This document shows, in pieces, positions 34,722-42,410 of a stretch of DNA of 44,004 nucleotides. The notes beneath the pieces are model-generated. The model was not told the DNA's origin. It searched no databases and was given only the letters and a program-made list of their open reading frames with translations. The stretch covers positions 1 through 44,004 of the forward strand of contig CAJTBO010000037.1 of NCBI GenBank assembly GCA_910573755.1, written 5' to 3'. Within the stretch, counting starts at the first letter, position 1. The number at the start of each line of letters is the position of its first letter. The position numbers and the translations under genes are program-made. Source of the DNA: Lachnospiraceae bacterium. Lineage in GTDB: Bacteria; Bacillota; Clostridia; Lachnospirales; Lachnospiraceae.

Positions 34722-35429
34722 TTATCGTGTGCTTTCGAGATAAAGAAGATAAGCGTCTTTAAAAGCACTGTATTTTCGTTTTGTCAGATACGCCCGAAAC
34801 TGATTATCAGCCAAATGTACAAGGGAATGATCAAAGTCTGATATATGTTCAAAATTGACAATAAAGCTACGATGTGTCTGAAAAAAACAATTTTTTGGAA
34901 GCATATTCAACCAGTATTGCATATTATGGACAGATTCAAAATCTTGCAGAGTAGTATGCACGGTTACTTTTCTTCCCTGTGCTTCAATCATAATGATTGA
35001 TGAAGCAGGGAGTGTGTGAATACCTTGCTTAGTTTCAATAGGGACTTTAATATTTATAGCGTTGTACAGGGCAACGGCATCTTTCATATTGCGGAAAAAA
35101 CGTTGCTGCTCTAAAGGCTTTGAAAGATAACGGAATACATGGAAACGCATTGCTTCGTCTAAATATTTAGAATAAGAAGTGACAATAAAAATAATAATTC
35201 GGTCATTTGCCTTTTTCAATTCATTTCCTACACAAATGCCATTGATACCGGGCATTTCTATGTCAAGGAAAAGTATATCTTTGTCACCTTTGTCCGCAAG
35301 AAGGGATTCTCCGTCAGAAAAGCAGACTATTTTGGGGCATTTTACAGATATTTTTTCAAAAAATACCTTTATATATCCTTCAAGCTGTTCAATTACCAAA
35401 ATATCATCATCACAGATTAGTATTCGCAT
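34722..35429 (-). CDS. LytTR-family response regulator
   Basis: The 235-aa protein has a receiver domain (ICDDD acidic pocket, phospho-Asp in DILFLDIEMPG, Lys in YLSKPLE) and a C-terminal LytTR DNA-binding domain (HTLPASSIIMIEAQG, FFQTHRSFIVNFEHI). ATG 35429 is preferred to a GTG three codons upstream because GAGGTGAG precedes it. It is the first gene of a two-gene operon with the kinase. The lipoprotein gene at 35649 is divergent and shares the intergenic region, so it may be a target. Confidence 0.92.
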   Translation of the reverse strand: MRILICDDDILVIEQLEGYIKVFFEKISVKCPKIVCFSDGESLLADKGDKDILFLDIEMPGINGICVGNELKKANDRIIIFIVTSYSKYLDEAMRFHVFRYLSKPLEQQRFFRNMKDAVALYNAINIKVPIETKQGIHTLPASSIIMIEAQGRKVTVHTTLQDFESVHNMQYWLNMLPKNCFFQTHRSFIVNFEHISDFDHSLVHLADNQFRAYLTKRKYSAFKDAYLLYLESTR

Positions 35430-35573
35430 TATACTCACCTCACCATATTTTTTTCAGTATACATCAAAAAGTTGGGGGAACGCAAAAGAACTGCATGAGA
35501 AAACATTTTTTTGTTTATTTTGGGAGAAACACGCCCAAAAAAGAATAAAAAATGTTGTTTCATACCAAAACCA

Positions 35574-35601
35574 TTGCAATTATGGCAGATAAAAGGATAA
35601 T
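35574..35601 (+). promoter_or_regulatory. Candidate promoter of the lipoprotein gene
   Basis: TTGCAA (35574-35579) and GATAAT (35596-35601) are 16 bp apart, 48 bp before ATG 35649. A hairpin TTGGG...CCCAA at about 35519-35538 lies between the divergent genes. LytTR boxes could not be placed with confidence. Confidence 0.4.
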
Positions 35602-35648
35602 AAGAACTGGCATTATGCCGTAGAAAAATTAAAAGTGAGGAGAGAAAA

Positions 35649-36488
35649 ATGTTAAAGAAAGTAATTGGTGCAAAAGGAATTTTTTTATTAGCAGGAGTGA
35701 TAGTGATGGTATCATTATCAGGCTGTGGAAATGACCAAACGGAACAGGATAGTGCTGGTACTATCATTTATGAAGAAGAAGCGTCCGAAAATCAAGAAAC
35801 AGAACATTCAGAACAGACAGGAACGGAGAATAAATCGGACAGTACGGAAACGAAAGCTACGACCAAAGAGGAAACTCCGGGTACTGCCCAATCAGAAACG
35901 AAAGAAACCACAACGCAAAATGAAGTAGCGTCACAGTCACAGACAGAAAATACATCTATTACACTCACTGACAAAGAAAAAACGTTTTTGGCGCAGATAT
36001 GCAATGAGTTGGCTGATTTCAATTCCGGGACAACAATGGACGAAAAATTTTGGCGTGATTTTCTATTTAACTCTTATACCGGCGCATCATCAGAAAATGC
36101 GGCAACAGAGCAGGTATACCGCGAGGACTTGGGATTTGAGGAAACAGTTGTAAAAGTAAGTTTGCAGGAAGCGCAGGAACGTGTAAAACTGGTTTTTGGT
36201 GTTGATCTGCCGGATTTAACGCCCTCTTTTGAGGACATGGAAAAAGGTCAGACCGCTTTTTACTATAAAGACGGCTATTACTATATTGGCGTTTCTGATC
36301 TGCCGGATTATCAATATACATTTTCAGAATGTACTGCGGACAAGGAAAATAATACAAATACCATTGTAAAGTATACCATTGATTTTATGGGCGAGAGTAA
36401 TGTGGGTACAGTAACCCTTAGCATTTCACCCGAAAATAATGCAAATGGTTTTGTCATTTGTTCAAAGAAAACAGAATTTCTAAAATAA
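35649..36488 (+). CDS. Putative lipoprotein of unknown function
   Basis: The 279-aa protein has a type II signal peptide with lipobox VSLSGC (Cys26). A Ser/Thr/Glu-rich linker follows to about residue 100. The C-terminal domain (about 105-279) has strands such as TAFYYKDGYYYIGVSDLP and ends KKTEFLK. GTGAGGAGAG precedes ATG 35649. It is divergent from the LytTR/AgrC-like operon and may be regulated by it. The fold and function are not recognised. Confidence 0.8.
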   Translation: MLKKVIGAKGIFLLAGVIVMVSLSGCGNDQTEQDSAGTIIYEEEASENQETEHSEQTGTENKSDSTETKATTKEETPGTAQSETKETTTQNEVASQSQTENTSITLTDKEKTFLAQICNELADFNSGTTMDEKFWRDFLFNSYTGASSENAATEQVYREDLGFEETVVKVSLQEAQERVKLVFGVDLPDLTPSFEDMEKGQTAFYYKDGYYYIGVSDLPDYQYTFSECTADKENNTNTIVKYTIDFMGESNVGTVTLSISPENNANGFVICSKKTEFLK

Positions 36489-36522
36489 TTCTCTTTCAAA
36501 AATATCAGAGGGAGGGCATTAA

Positions 36523-36744
36523 ATGAATGACGAAGAATTAGTAATTCAATTTTTTATGGAGAGCTACCAAAATAAAAATTATGGTTTTATTTTGCAATGC
36601 TTATCCGAAAATTAAATCGACCATAGTCCTGCCGGGGCAAGAAGCAACCAGGAAGCATTTGAGAATTTTAAAGTTGTAAACGGAAAGATTGTTGAATCAT
36701 GGGGATATTGGCCGGATAAGGAAATAGAAGCATTGTTAAAGTAA
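36523..36744 (+). pseudogene. SnoaL/NTF2-like protein, decayed
   Basis: From ATG 36523, preceded by GAGGGAGGGCATT, the frame reads MNDEELVIQFFMESYQNKN and stops at TAA 36613-36615. It then continues open in the same frame with IDHSPAGARSNQEA and FENFKVVNGKIVESWGYWPD, to TAA 36742-36744. The pieces look like the start and end of a SnoaL-type ester cyclase with the middle deleted. The gene is broken both by the stop and by the deletion. Confidence 0.7.
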
Positions 36745-36786
36745 TATCGTATATATCAGGAGGTGAGATTTGTCGGTAAAATAATC

Positions 36787-37165
36787 ATGCTTACATTTAA
36801 CGACACGGAAGAAAAAGCGGTTAAAAAAGCCATAGCCGCTCTTGCCAATATGATACCGCTGGAAGCGATACAGTCACCCTAATCCCCCGCCCTTGTTTTT
36901 CCGGGACTGGAAATAAGGCTGCACCAACGCCGGGTATTAAAAGAAGGGGCAGACATATACCTCTCACGTTTGGAATACGGCGCACTCTGCTACCTTGCTG
37001 CCAGTCCGGGGCGGGTATTTACAAAGGCACAAATCTTTGAATCCGTGTGGAGCATGGAAAGCGAAAGCTGCCAGTCAAGTGTTACAAGTGTGATATACAA
37101 TCTGCGGAAAAAGATAGAGCCGGACAGCAAAAACCCCACCTACATAAAGACCGTTTTAGGCAGTC
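36787..37165 (+). pseudogene. OmpR-type winged-helix regulator, interrupted
   Basis: Behind a good site (CAGGAGGTGAG) the frame starts at ATG 36787 (MLTFNDTEEKAVKKAIAAL) and meets TAA at 36880-36882. It continues in frame as a complete winged-helix DNA-binding domain (LEYGALCYLAASPGRVFTK, SSVTSVIYNLRKKIEP, YIKTV). The usual VWGVGYRF-like end is replaced by VLGSQ just before the terminator at 37168. It looks like a transcription factor with a premature stop and lost C-terminus. Confidence 0.7.
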
Positions 37166-37167
37166 AG

Positions 37168-37202
37168 AAAACAGGAAATCAGAAAAAGGTTTCCTGTTTT
37201 TT
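37168..37202 (+). terminator. Rho-independent terminator before the group II intron
   Basis: AAAACAGGAAA (37168-37178) pairs with TTTCCTGTTTT (37190-37200) and a T run follows. A second GC stem GCGCGCC-atg-GGCGCGC is at 37208-37224. Group IIC introns are known to insert next to such stems. Confidence 0.8.
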
Positions 37203-37232
37203 GGTTTGCGCGCCATGGGCGCGCTCTAACGG

Positions 37233-38748
37233 GTGTAAGTTGTGTGTTCTGCAAGCTGTTATCGGCTTGCCAGTGAAAGTCTGGTCAAGGTAATCGCCAG
37301 TGAGCCTTGTAGCGAGCCTCCAATGCTTTTGGGTGACCGATTGTGTTGAAGCGAGGTACGCCTGTGAGAAACAGGTGCAAAATAGCAGTCCGTAACATAA
37401 AGTGAATCCTGTAGCATCATTACGTTAGCCCTGGAAAGGGACAAAAGGGAGTCGAGTCACTGACTTTCTGACGAAGACCATGGAAGAGCGAGAAAACAAG
37501 GGGAGTGCCGGGATTGACGGCATTACCTTTGAAATGATTGAGGAATACGGGGTAGAAGAATACTTGTTGGATATACAAGAAGATTTGCAGAATAAGAAAT
37601 ACAAACCAAAGCCGGTAAAAAGAGTATACATTTCAAAACCGGATGTGAAGCAAAGACCATTGGGAATACCGACTATTAGAGACAGGATTGTGCAACAAGC
37701 CTGTAAGATGGTGATAGAACCTGTCTTTGAAGCAAAATTTCAAGATAGTTCTTATGGATTTCGCCCTAAAAGAGATGCAAAACAGGCTACAGAAAGAGTG
37801 AAAAAAGAATTGTATAAAAACTGGTATGTAGTAGATGCAGACATACAGGGATACTTCGACAACATCAATCATGAGATACTACAAGGACTATTAAATTGTC
37901 GAGTCAGTGACAGAAGGGTCATTAAGCTATGCAGACAATGGTTACAAGCAGGAGTCATTGAAAATGGGGAATATTATCCAACGGAAAAAGGTTCACCGCA
38001 AGGAGGGGTCATTAGTCCGTTGCTGGCAAATATCTATCTTCATGTATTGGACTCTTACTGGGAGAATCATAAGGAACCGGGTGTTATAGTCAGATATGCA
38101 GATGATGCAGTGATTGTGTGCAGAACAAGAAAAGATGCAAAATTAGCGTTTGAACATCTGAAAAGAATAATGACCAAGTTGAAACTGACGCTGAATCCGC
38201 AGAAAACAAAGATTGTAGATATGAACAAGGAGAGTTTTGACTTTCTTGGATTCCGATATCAGAAGTTTGGAAAAACCAAATGTGGACGGAAGTTGCCTTA
38301 CATGATGCCAAGTAAAAAGGCGATGAAAAAGGTAAAGGAATCAATCAGAGTGATCACAAGCAGAAAATCAGCCTATGAGGGTCTGGAGCAAAAAGTGGAG
38401 AAATTAAATCCGCTCATAAGAGGATGGAGAAACTACTTTCAGCACGGAAACTCAACAAAACGGTTTAAACAGCTTGATGAATACGTGTGGATGAAGCTAT
38501 GGAGACGGGTGTATTACAGACGAAAACAGGAGAAATACAGAGAGCATGTGCTGTATGGATTTCGGAAGTGGTACGCTAATAGTGGGATAGAGTACTTTTA
38601 TTATCCAAATAAGAAAAGATATGAGACAGTCTTTTGAATGCTACAGGAAGAAGATTATCGGAAAGCCGTGTGAGGGAGAACCTCATGCACGGTTTGAGGT
38701 GGCAGGCGATGGAAACGGAAACTACCGCGCCATCGCTTGACCCTACCC
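37233..38748 (+). mobile_element. Group II intron (approximate limits)
   Basis: The intron RNA surrounds the maturase gene. The 5' part (about 37233-37479) is non-coding and structured. Domain V is clear at about 38663-38696: AAGCCGTGTGAGGGAG pairs back with CCTCATGCACGGTTT. Domain VI (GGCGATGG...CCATCGCT) follows, and the intron probably ends near TACCC at about 38748. The 5' limit is a guess based on GTGTAAGT after the GC stem. The intron sits between a decayed regulator and conjugation-gene remnants. Confidence 0.7.
37480..38637 (+). CDS. ltrA: Group II intron reverse transcriptase/maturase
   Basis: The 385-aa protein has RT motifs: AGIDGITFEMI, KPDVKQRPLGIPTIRDRIVQ cut into RT2 and RT3, DADIQGYFDNI, GSPQGGVISPLLANIYL, the active site VRYADD, and LGFRYQ. 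The maturase X region (LIRGWRNYFQHGNSTKRF) is present and there is no HNH domain after it, as in endonuclease-less introns. The N-terminus is short: the frame is open upstream to 37429, but no start codon or ribosome binding site was found there. It splices the intron RNA and may mobilise it. Confidence 0.93.
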   Translation: MEERENKGSAGIDGITFEMIEEYGVEEYLLDIQEDLQNKKYKPKPVKRVYISKPDVKQRPLGIPTIRDRIVQQACKMVIEPVFEAKFQDSSYGFRPKRDAKQATERVKKELYKNWYVVDADIQGYFDNINHEILQGLLNCRVSDRRVIKLCRQWLQAGVIENGEYYPTEKGSPQGGVISPLLANIYLHVLDSYWENHKEPGVIVRYADDAVIVCRTRKDAKLAFEHLKRIMTKLKLTLNPQKTKIVDMNKESFDFLGFRYQKFGKTKCGRKLPYMMPSKKAMKKVKESIRVITSRKSAYEGLEQKVEKLNPLIRGWRNYFQHGNSTKRFKQLDEYVWMKLWRRVYYRRKQEKYREHVLYGFRKWYANSGIEYFYYPNKKRYETVF

Positions 38749-38976
38749 GAACACGCCTGAGCAACAAGGAAGTGTATAGCTGAACAACAAGGGTGTCCAT
38801 CGTGAGGTGGGATCTGAAGGAAGCTGCAGGCGAACCCTTGCTCCGACGGACAGGAACCACATATAAGGCTCGGAAATGCGGATAAGTCTGCCAAATGAAG
38901 CAGACAGAGGGACAGTGCCAAGAGGAACCTGCAGGGATGGAGGCGATGACGTTATGTTAAGAAAGGGGAGTGAACG
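38749..38976 (+). other. Unassigned non-coding stretch after the intron
   Basis: No supported ORF lies in these about 230 bases. The sequence has many short pairing segments (CAACAAGG repeated at 38762 and 38787, AGGAACC at 38859 and 38921, AGGCGA at 38828 and 38941) and intron-like GA-rich wording. It may be part of a second group II intron or another structured RNA. It ends at the GAAAGGGGAG ribosome binding site of the PrgI gene. Confidence 0.4.
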
Positions 38977-39237
38977 ATGTATATTTATCCGGACCACCTG
39001 AAGGCGAAGGCAACCATGTGGTTGTGGCAGCTTAAGGATCTTACCATCGTAGGCGTGGGTGTCCTTCTTTCTGTCCTTGCCATTACCCAGACGGGGATCG
39101 TCATCCCGGCGATCCTGACTGCTGTGTATGCGTTTCTGATGATCCGCTTTGAGGATACCAGCATCCTGGATTTCCTCTGCTATGCCAGCGCGTTCTTTTT
39201 CCGGCAGCAATTTTTTGAATGGAGGTTTCACCAATGA
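38977..39237 (+). CDS. PrgI-family conjugation membrane protein
   Basis: The 86-aa protein has two membrane segments (IVGVGVLLSVLAITQTGIVI and AILTAVYAFLMIRF) and matches the PrgI/VirB3-like component of the type IV secretion systems of clostridial conjugative elements. GAAAGGGGAGTGAACG precedes ATG 38977. The stop overlaps the start of the next stub gene (ATGA). The rest of the transfer region is missing, so it is a remnant, though itself complete. Confidence 0.8.
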   Translation: MYIYPDHLKAKATMWLWQLKDLTIVGVGVLLSVLAITQTGIVIPAILTAVYAFLMIRFEDTSILDFLCYASAFFFRQQFFEWRFHQ

Positions 39238-39575
39238 GCAGAAAAGAAAAAAGGGAGAGGGAGCAGAAGCTCTCCACCCGCCAGCTCATCAACACGAAGG
39301 CGGTCAGCGACTACAGCCTGGAGACTTACGATGGAGATGACCTGGTGTATTTCATGATCCGGCCCACCAATCTGTCGGTGCTGTCCGATTCCAGCGTGGG
39401 GGCCAGGGTGTATGCGCTGATGAATGTGCTGAAAGGCGTGGCGGAGATCGAGATGCTGTGCTTAAACAGCAGGGAGAACTTCGAGGAGAACAAAAGTTTT
39501 TTGCGGAAGCGGGCAGAGGAGGAGAGGAACCCAGTGGTCCGCAGGCTCCTGGAACGTGACCAGCGAGAAGTTTGA
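39234..39575 (+). pseudogene. Conjugative-element protein, N-terminal part
   Basis: From ATG 39234 with GGAGG upstream, 113 residues read as the first part of the gene that normally follows PrgI in clostridial conjugative elements (RKEKREREQKLSTRQ, SVGARVYALMNVLKGVAEIE, RAEEERNPVVRRLLERDQRE). The frame ends at 39575 only because of the deletion scar: 39553-39615 in another frame encodes the tail of a different protein (EKFEDFDGERWIIPDD). I infer that two distant genes were joined by deletion. Confidence 0.65.
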
Positions 39576-39629
39576 GGACTTTGACGGGGAACGGTGGATC
39601 ATCCCGGACGATTAAGGAAAAATAGTGGG

Positions 39630-39658
39630 TTACTACTCTGGCAAAAGTGTGGTATACT
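39630..39658 (+). promoter_or_regulatory. Promoter of the fic gene
   Basis: TTACTA (39630-39635) and TATACT (39653-39658) are 17 bp apart and TGG precedes the -10 (extended -10). It lies 32 bp before ATG 39690. Confidence 0.6.
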
Positions 39659-39689
39659 CTGAAAGAAGGGACAGAAGGGAGGACAGCCT

Positions 39690-40448
39690 ATGGATTATCA
39701 GGAATTAGTGCGGAAACGGGATGCGTATCAGGAAGGAAAGCATCTCATACCGGAGCTGACCATTGCCAGCTATGAGCGGGCGTTCGAGATAGAATATACC
39801 CATCATTCCACGGCCATAGAGGGGAACACCCTGACGCTGATGGAGACAAAGCTGGTGCTGGAGGACCGGATCAGCGTGGGCGGCAAACGCCTGCGGGAAC
39901 TTTACGAGCCGATAAACCATGAGAAGGCATTCCACTATGTGAAAGACTGTATTGGCAAAGGATATGCGCTGGACGAGAAGATCATTAAGGATATCCATGC
40001 CATGCTGATGCAGAACATCATGGTAGGCGGAGTATACCGGAACGTGGATGTGTATATTTCCGGCGCACAGCACACCCCACCGTCCCCGAATGAGATGTAC
40101 CGGCAGATAAAAAATTTCTATGCGGATCTGTCTTGGAAGGGACAGCAGCTGAACCTGATCGAGCTGGCGGCATGGACCCATGGGGAGTTTGTAAAGATCC
40201 ATCCATTTCCGGACGGGAACGGCAGAACCTCCAGGCTCATCATGAACTATCAGCTGATGGCAAACGGCTTCGCACCCATATCCATCGCAAAGGAGAACCG
40301 TCTGGACTATTTTAATGCGTTGGAAGCCTATGCGGTGGAGGGGGATATCTCACCATTTGCAGAGATGATCGCAGAACTGGAGGAAGTACAGCTTGACCGG
40401 TATCTTGCCATGACCCGGCAGGCCAAGGGAATGAACCAGCAGTTATAA
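39690..40448 (+). CDS. Fic-domain AMP transferase, self-inhibited class II
   Basis: The 252-aa Fic protein has the complete catalytic motif HPFPDGNGRTSR, with His171 as the predicted base. Such enzymes transfer AMP (or another nucleotide part) to target proteins. The N-terminal helix carries the inhibitory motif STAIEG (Ser40, Glu44), the class II arrangement in which the antitoxin helix is in the same protein. GGGAGGACAGCCT precedes ATG 39690, and it has its own promoter. It looks intact although both neighbours are deletion-scarred conjugation genes, so it was probably cargo of that element. Confidence 0.92.
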   Translation: MDYQELVRKRDAYQEGKHLIPELTIASYERAFEIEYTHHSTAIEGNTLTLMETKLVLEDRISVGGKRLRELYEPINHEKAFHYVKDCIGKGYALDEKIIKDIHAMLMQNIMVGGVYRNVDVYISGAQHTPPSPNEMYRQIKNFYADLSWKGQQLNLIELAAWTHGEFVKIHPFPDGNGRTSRLIMNYQLMANGFAPISIAKENRLDYFNALEAYAVEGDISPFAEMIAELEEVQLDRYLAMTRQAKGMNQQL

Positions 40449-40530
40449 AAACAGAATCATAGAGATCAGGAGCGTCAGATGTGAAAAGGCATCTGGCGTT
40501 TTTTCATGCAGAAAATCAGGAGGAAGAACA

Positions 40531-40865
40531 TTGAGGAAGACAGATACAGACCAGCCCGGCCATCCGGGGGATGCGCGTGTGCAGGAATTTTTGGACATGA
40601 TCGCGCCTTCGGTGGTCAAGAACAAAGCAGGAAGCTGACCGCCAAAGTGGACGGACAACAGAAACAGATTAGCCGGTTGACGGATAAGGTCATGGAGCAG
40701 AGCGACACCATAGACCGATTGCAGGAAAAAGCGACTGATTTAGGACGTTTGGAGCGTCATTTAGGCAGAGAACAAGTGAAGTCGATAGTAGAACGGTCAA
40801 AGGCAATAGAACAGGCTGAAAGGGCAATTAAACGTCCGAAACGTGCTTTTGAATTAAGCCGATAG
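40531..40865 (+). pseudogene. Fusion scar: VirB4-like start joined to mobilisation protein tail
   Basis: AGGAGG and a TTG start at 40531 open a frame (LRKTDTDQPGHPGDARVQEF, then LDMIAPSVV) that resembles the N-terminus of the VirB4-like ATPase of these elements. It stops at TGA 40636-40638. From about 40620 another frame, open to 40865, gives a coiled-coil tail (KVDGQQKQISRLTDKVMEQ, then RLERHLGREQVKSIVE) ending RAFELSR, like the end of a relaxase or mobilisation protein. The join looks like a deletion. Family names for both halves are from memory of such elements and are tentative. Confidence 0.55.
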
Positions 40866-40884
40866 GAAAGGGGGATTGATAGAT

Positions 40885-41199
40885 ATGACCGATATGGAAA
40901 AGAAAGTTATGATACGGCTGTGTACTAAAATCGTAGCAGATACAGACCTTTACGAAACAGATAAAGAAGTGCAAAATCTGATAGACTGGGTGTGCCTGTC
41001 GGAGCAGATAAAGGAAAACAATAATGCAATCCGCAACCTGACCGGGGAATATAAGAAGATAGAGCCGGATTGCCGGGAGGGAGTACGGGCACAGTTGGAG
41101 CGTATGAAAGAACTCTGCAAGGAGAGAAATAATCTGTATGAGAAGCAGAATGACCTGAAAGGGCAGAAACAGAAGATTGAGAAATCGTTGGAACGATAA
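40885..41199 (+). CDS. Hypothetical coiled-coil protein
   Basis: The 104-aa protein is nearly all helical and charged (SEQIKENNNAIRNLTGEYKK, ERNNLYEKQNDLKGQKQKIE), suggesting a coiled coil. ATG 40885 has GGAAAGGGGG upstream; a TTG at 40876 is in frame but closer to that site. It starts 20 bases after the relaxase-like tail, so it was probably part of the same mobilisation operon. No function is recognised. Confidence 0.65.
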   Translation: MTDMEKKVMIRLCTKIVADTDLYETDKEVQNLIDWVCLSEQIKENNNAIRNLTGEYKKIEPDCREGVRAQLERMKELCKERNNLYEKQNDLKGQKQKIEKSLER

Positions 41200-41240
41200 A
41201 AGATGTGGGGCGTGGCGGTTGCTATGCCCTTATTTTTTGA

Positions 41241-41269
41241 TGGCAAATAGAGAGCGAAAGTGGTATAAT
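41241..41269 (+). promoter_or_regulatory. Weak promoter before the TfoX-C-like gene
   Basis: TATAAT at 41264-41269 has an extended TGG before it. TGGCAA at 41241-41246, 17 bp upstream, is a poor -35. The gene starts at 41329. Confidence 0.4.
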
Positions 41270-41328
41270 CAAGGTCATAAATGAAGAATTTGTAAAGATA
41301 GATAAAACATAGAAAGTTTGAGATAAAT

Positions 41329-41586
41329 ATGTCAGAATTAACATCAATGCTGAATATTGGTAAAGAGATGAAGAAAAAGCTAATATCTGTTGGTATTGAA
41401 TCGTCCGAACAACTTATTGAGATAGGTGCAAAAGATGCATTTCTTAAGCTGAAGCAGAAATATCCGAATGTGTGTCTAGTACATTTATATACATTGGAGG
41501 GAGCAATTCATGATACAGAATTTAACAGACTTTCAGAAGATACGAAAAAGGAATTGAAGGAGTTTAGTGACTTTCTAAAGAAATAA
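41329..41586 (+). CDS. TfoX C-terminal domain-like protein
   Basis: The 85-aa protein resembles the C-terminal helical domain of TfoX/Sxy alone (SMLNIGKEMKKKLISVGIES, then ELIEIGAKDAFLKLKQ, LYTLEGAIHDTEFNRL). This small helix-hairpin-helix-like domain is common as a separate protein in Firmicutes and its role there is unclear; it is not proof of competence. The ribosome binding site is weak. It looks intact between broken mobile genes. Confidence 0.75.
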   Translation: MSELTSMLNIGKEMKKKLISVGIESSEQLIEIGAKDAFLKLKQKYPNVCLVHLYTLEGAIHDTEFNRLSEDTKKELKEFSDFLKK

Positions 41587-41642
41587 TAAGGTTGATTCCT
41601 ATTTGTAAGAGAAATAATATTTTTCCTTTAGTAATGTTTTGA

Positions 41643-41662
41643 ACATGGCGCTAGCGCCATGT
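41643..41662. repeat. Perfect 20-bp palindrome
   Basis: ACATGGCGCTAGCGCCATGT is perfectly self-complementary. It lies exactly where homology to reverse transcriptase begins downstream, so it probably marks or caused the truncation. Confidence 0.85.
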
Positions 41663-42111
41663 AGGGAAAGGTTTTCACAGACTTTTAAAATGGCATCTGA
41701 TATTGCGTGGATTATGACAGAGTTAGTAACATATAATGGAACATTGCCAACAGGAAGCCCCTCTAGCCAACTAATGACATTTTCTTCTGATTTTCCGATT
41801 AAAGCCATCTTGAGAGATGAAGTTTCTGATGTATTAAGAAAGAATGGATTATTGACAAAAAGTAAAAAGGATCATTATTATCAGGTAAACGATTTTAAGG
41901 TTGTTACCAGAGTCGGAATAAAGCAGGGAAAGAAAGTTGTACTTAACAGTAAGCGAAAACAAATAATAGAGTTATATGCAAAATGTAAAAAAAGCAGTAA
42001 TATATATCAAATTGAAAAGCTTAACGGAACCTTATGCTCGCTAAGACAAATTGAACCAGATATTTTTCCGGAAATATATAGGTATGTTCATAGATATGGT
42101 GTTGTCCGTCA
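41663..42111 (+). pseudogene. Retron-like reverse transcriptase, truncated and without active site
   Basis: The frame open from 41639 to 42151 reads as the C-terminal half of a retron-type RT: SDIAWIMTELVTYNGTLPTG matches the LPQG-like motif 4 region. The following SPSSQLMTFSSDFPI joins SPTSQL directly to the piece that normally follows the YxDD box, so about 30-40 residues with the catalytic Asp pair are missing in frame. The thumb part (FKVVTRVGIKQGKKVVLNS, ending RQIEPDIFPEIYRYV) is present. The palm start is also absent. The end runs into a transposon terminus at about 42104-42112. Confidence 0.65.
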
Positions 42112-42284
42112 AATTAGATGCACCAGCCCCATGCAGATTAGTTGCGTCTGATCTAGACTTTGCATGCCGCGCATCTGCAGATTGTCTGCCCCAACATCTG
42201 CAAGTTATCTGATCGCCATAAAAAATGATGCAGATTAAGAGATCCAGGGAAATACAATAAAAGCAGGCTGCCCTGCTTTTACTG
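42104..42284 (-). mobile_element. Transposon end with repeated TGCAGAT boxes
   Basis: ATGCAGATTA occurs at 42131-42140 and 42228-42237. ATCTGCAGAT is at 42173-42182 and ATCTGCA at 42196-42202. Several spaced copies of one short box at an element end fit transposase-binding sites. The region lies just downstream of an antisense transposition-ATPase remnant. The exact terminus, near 42104, is uncertain. Confidence 0.5.
42259..42280 (-). terminator. Terminator of the antisense ATPase remnant
   Basis: AAAAGCAGG (42259-42267) pairs with CCTGCTTTT (42272-42280) around a 4-base loop, directly after the minus-strand stop at 42285-42287. T tails exist on both strands, so it may act in both directions. 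Confidence 0.7.
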
Positions 42285-42401
42285 CTAAATCTCATTATTG
42301 ATGATTGCCTGCATGACGATCTCTGCAGTGATCATGCCACTTTTTCCAGAGTCTCCAATCAGAAGGCAACTATTGCATAGATTGTTGATAATACGAGGTG
42401 T
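42285..42401 (-). pseudogene. ExeA/TniB-like AAA ATPase, last about 38 residues
   Basis: On the minus strand the frame ends TPRIINNLCNSCLLIG, then TAEIVMQAIINNEI and a stop at 42285-42287. TPRxINNLC near the end is typical of ExeA/TniB-like transposition ATPases. The 5' part has been replaced by another fragment at about 42401. Confidence 0.65.
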
Positions 42402-42410
42402 CCTATCAGA

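Noticed and set aside
33378-35429. Complete agr quorum-sensing locus
   Set aside because: Only kinase and regulator are present; no AgrB- or AgrD-like gene was seen on either side.
36523-37165. Stop-codon readthrough or recoding
   Set aside because: Both genes also show deletions or lost ends, so decay explains the TAA codons better.
41663-42111. Working retron defence system
   Set aside because: The catalytic YxDD region and the N-terminal half of the RT are missing, and no effector gene is next to it.
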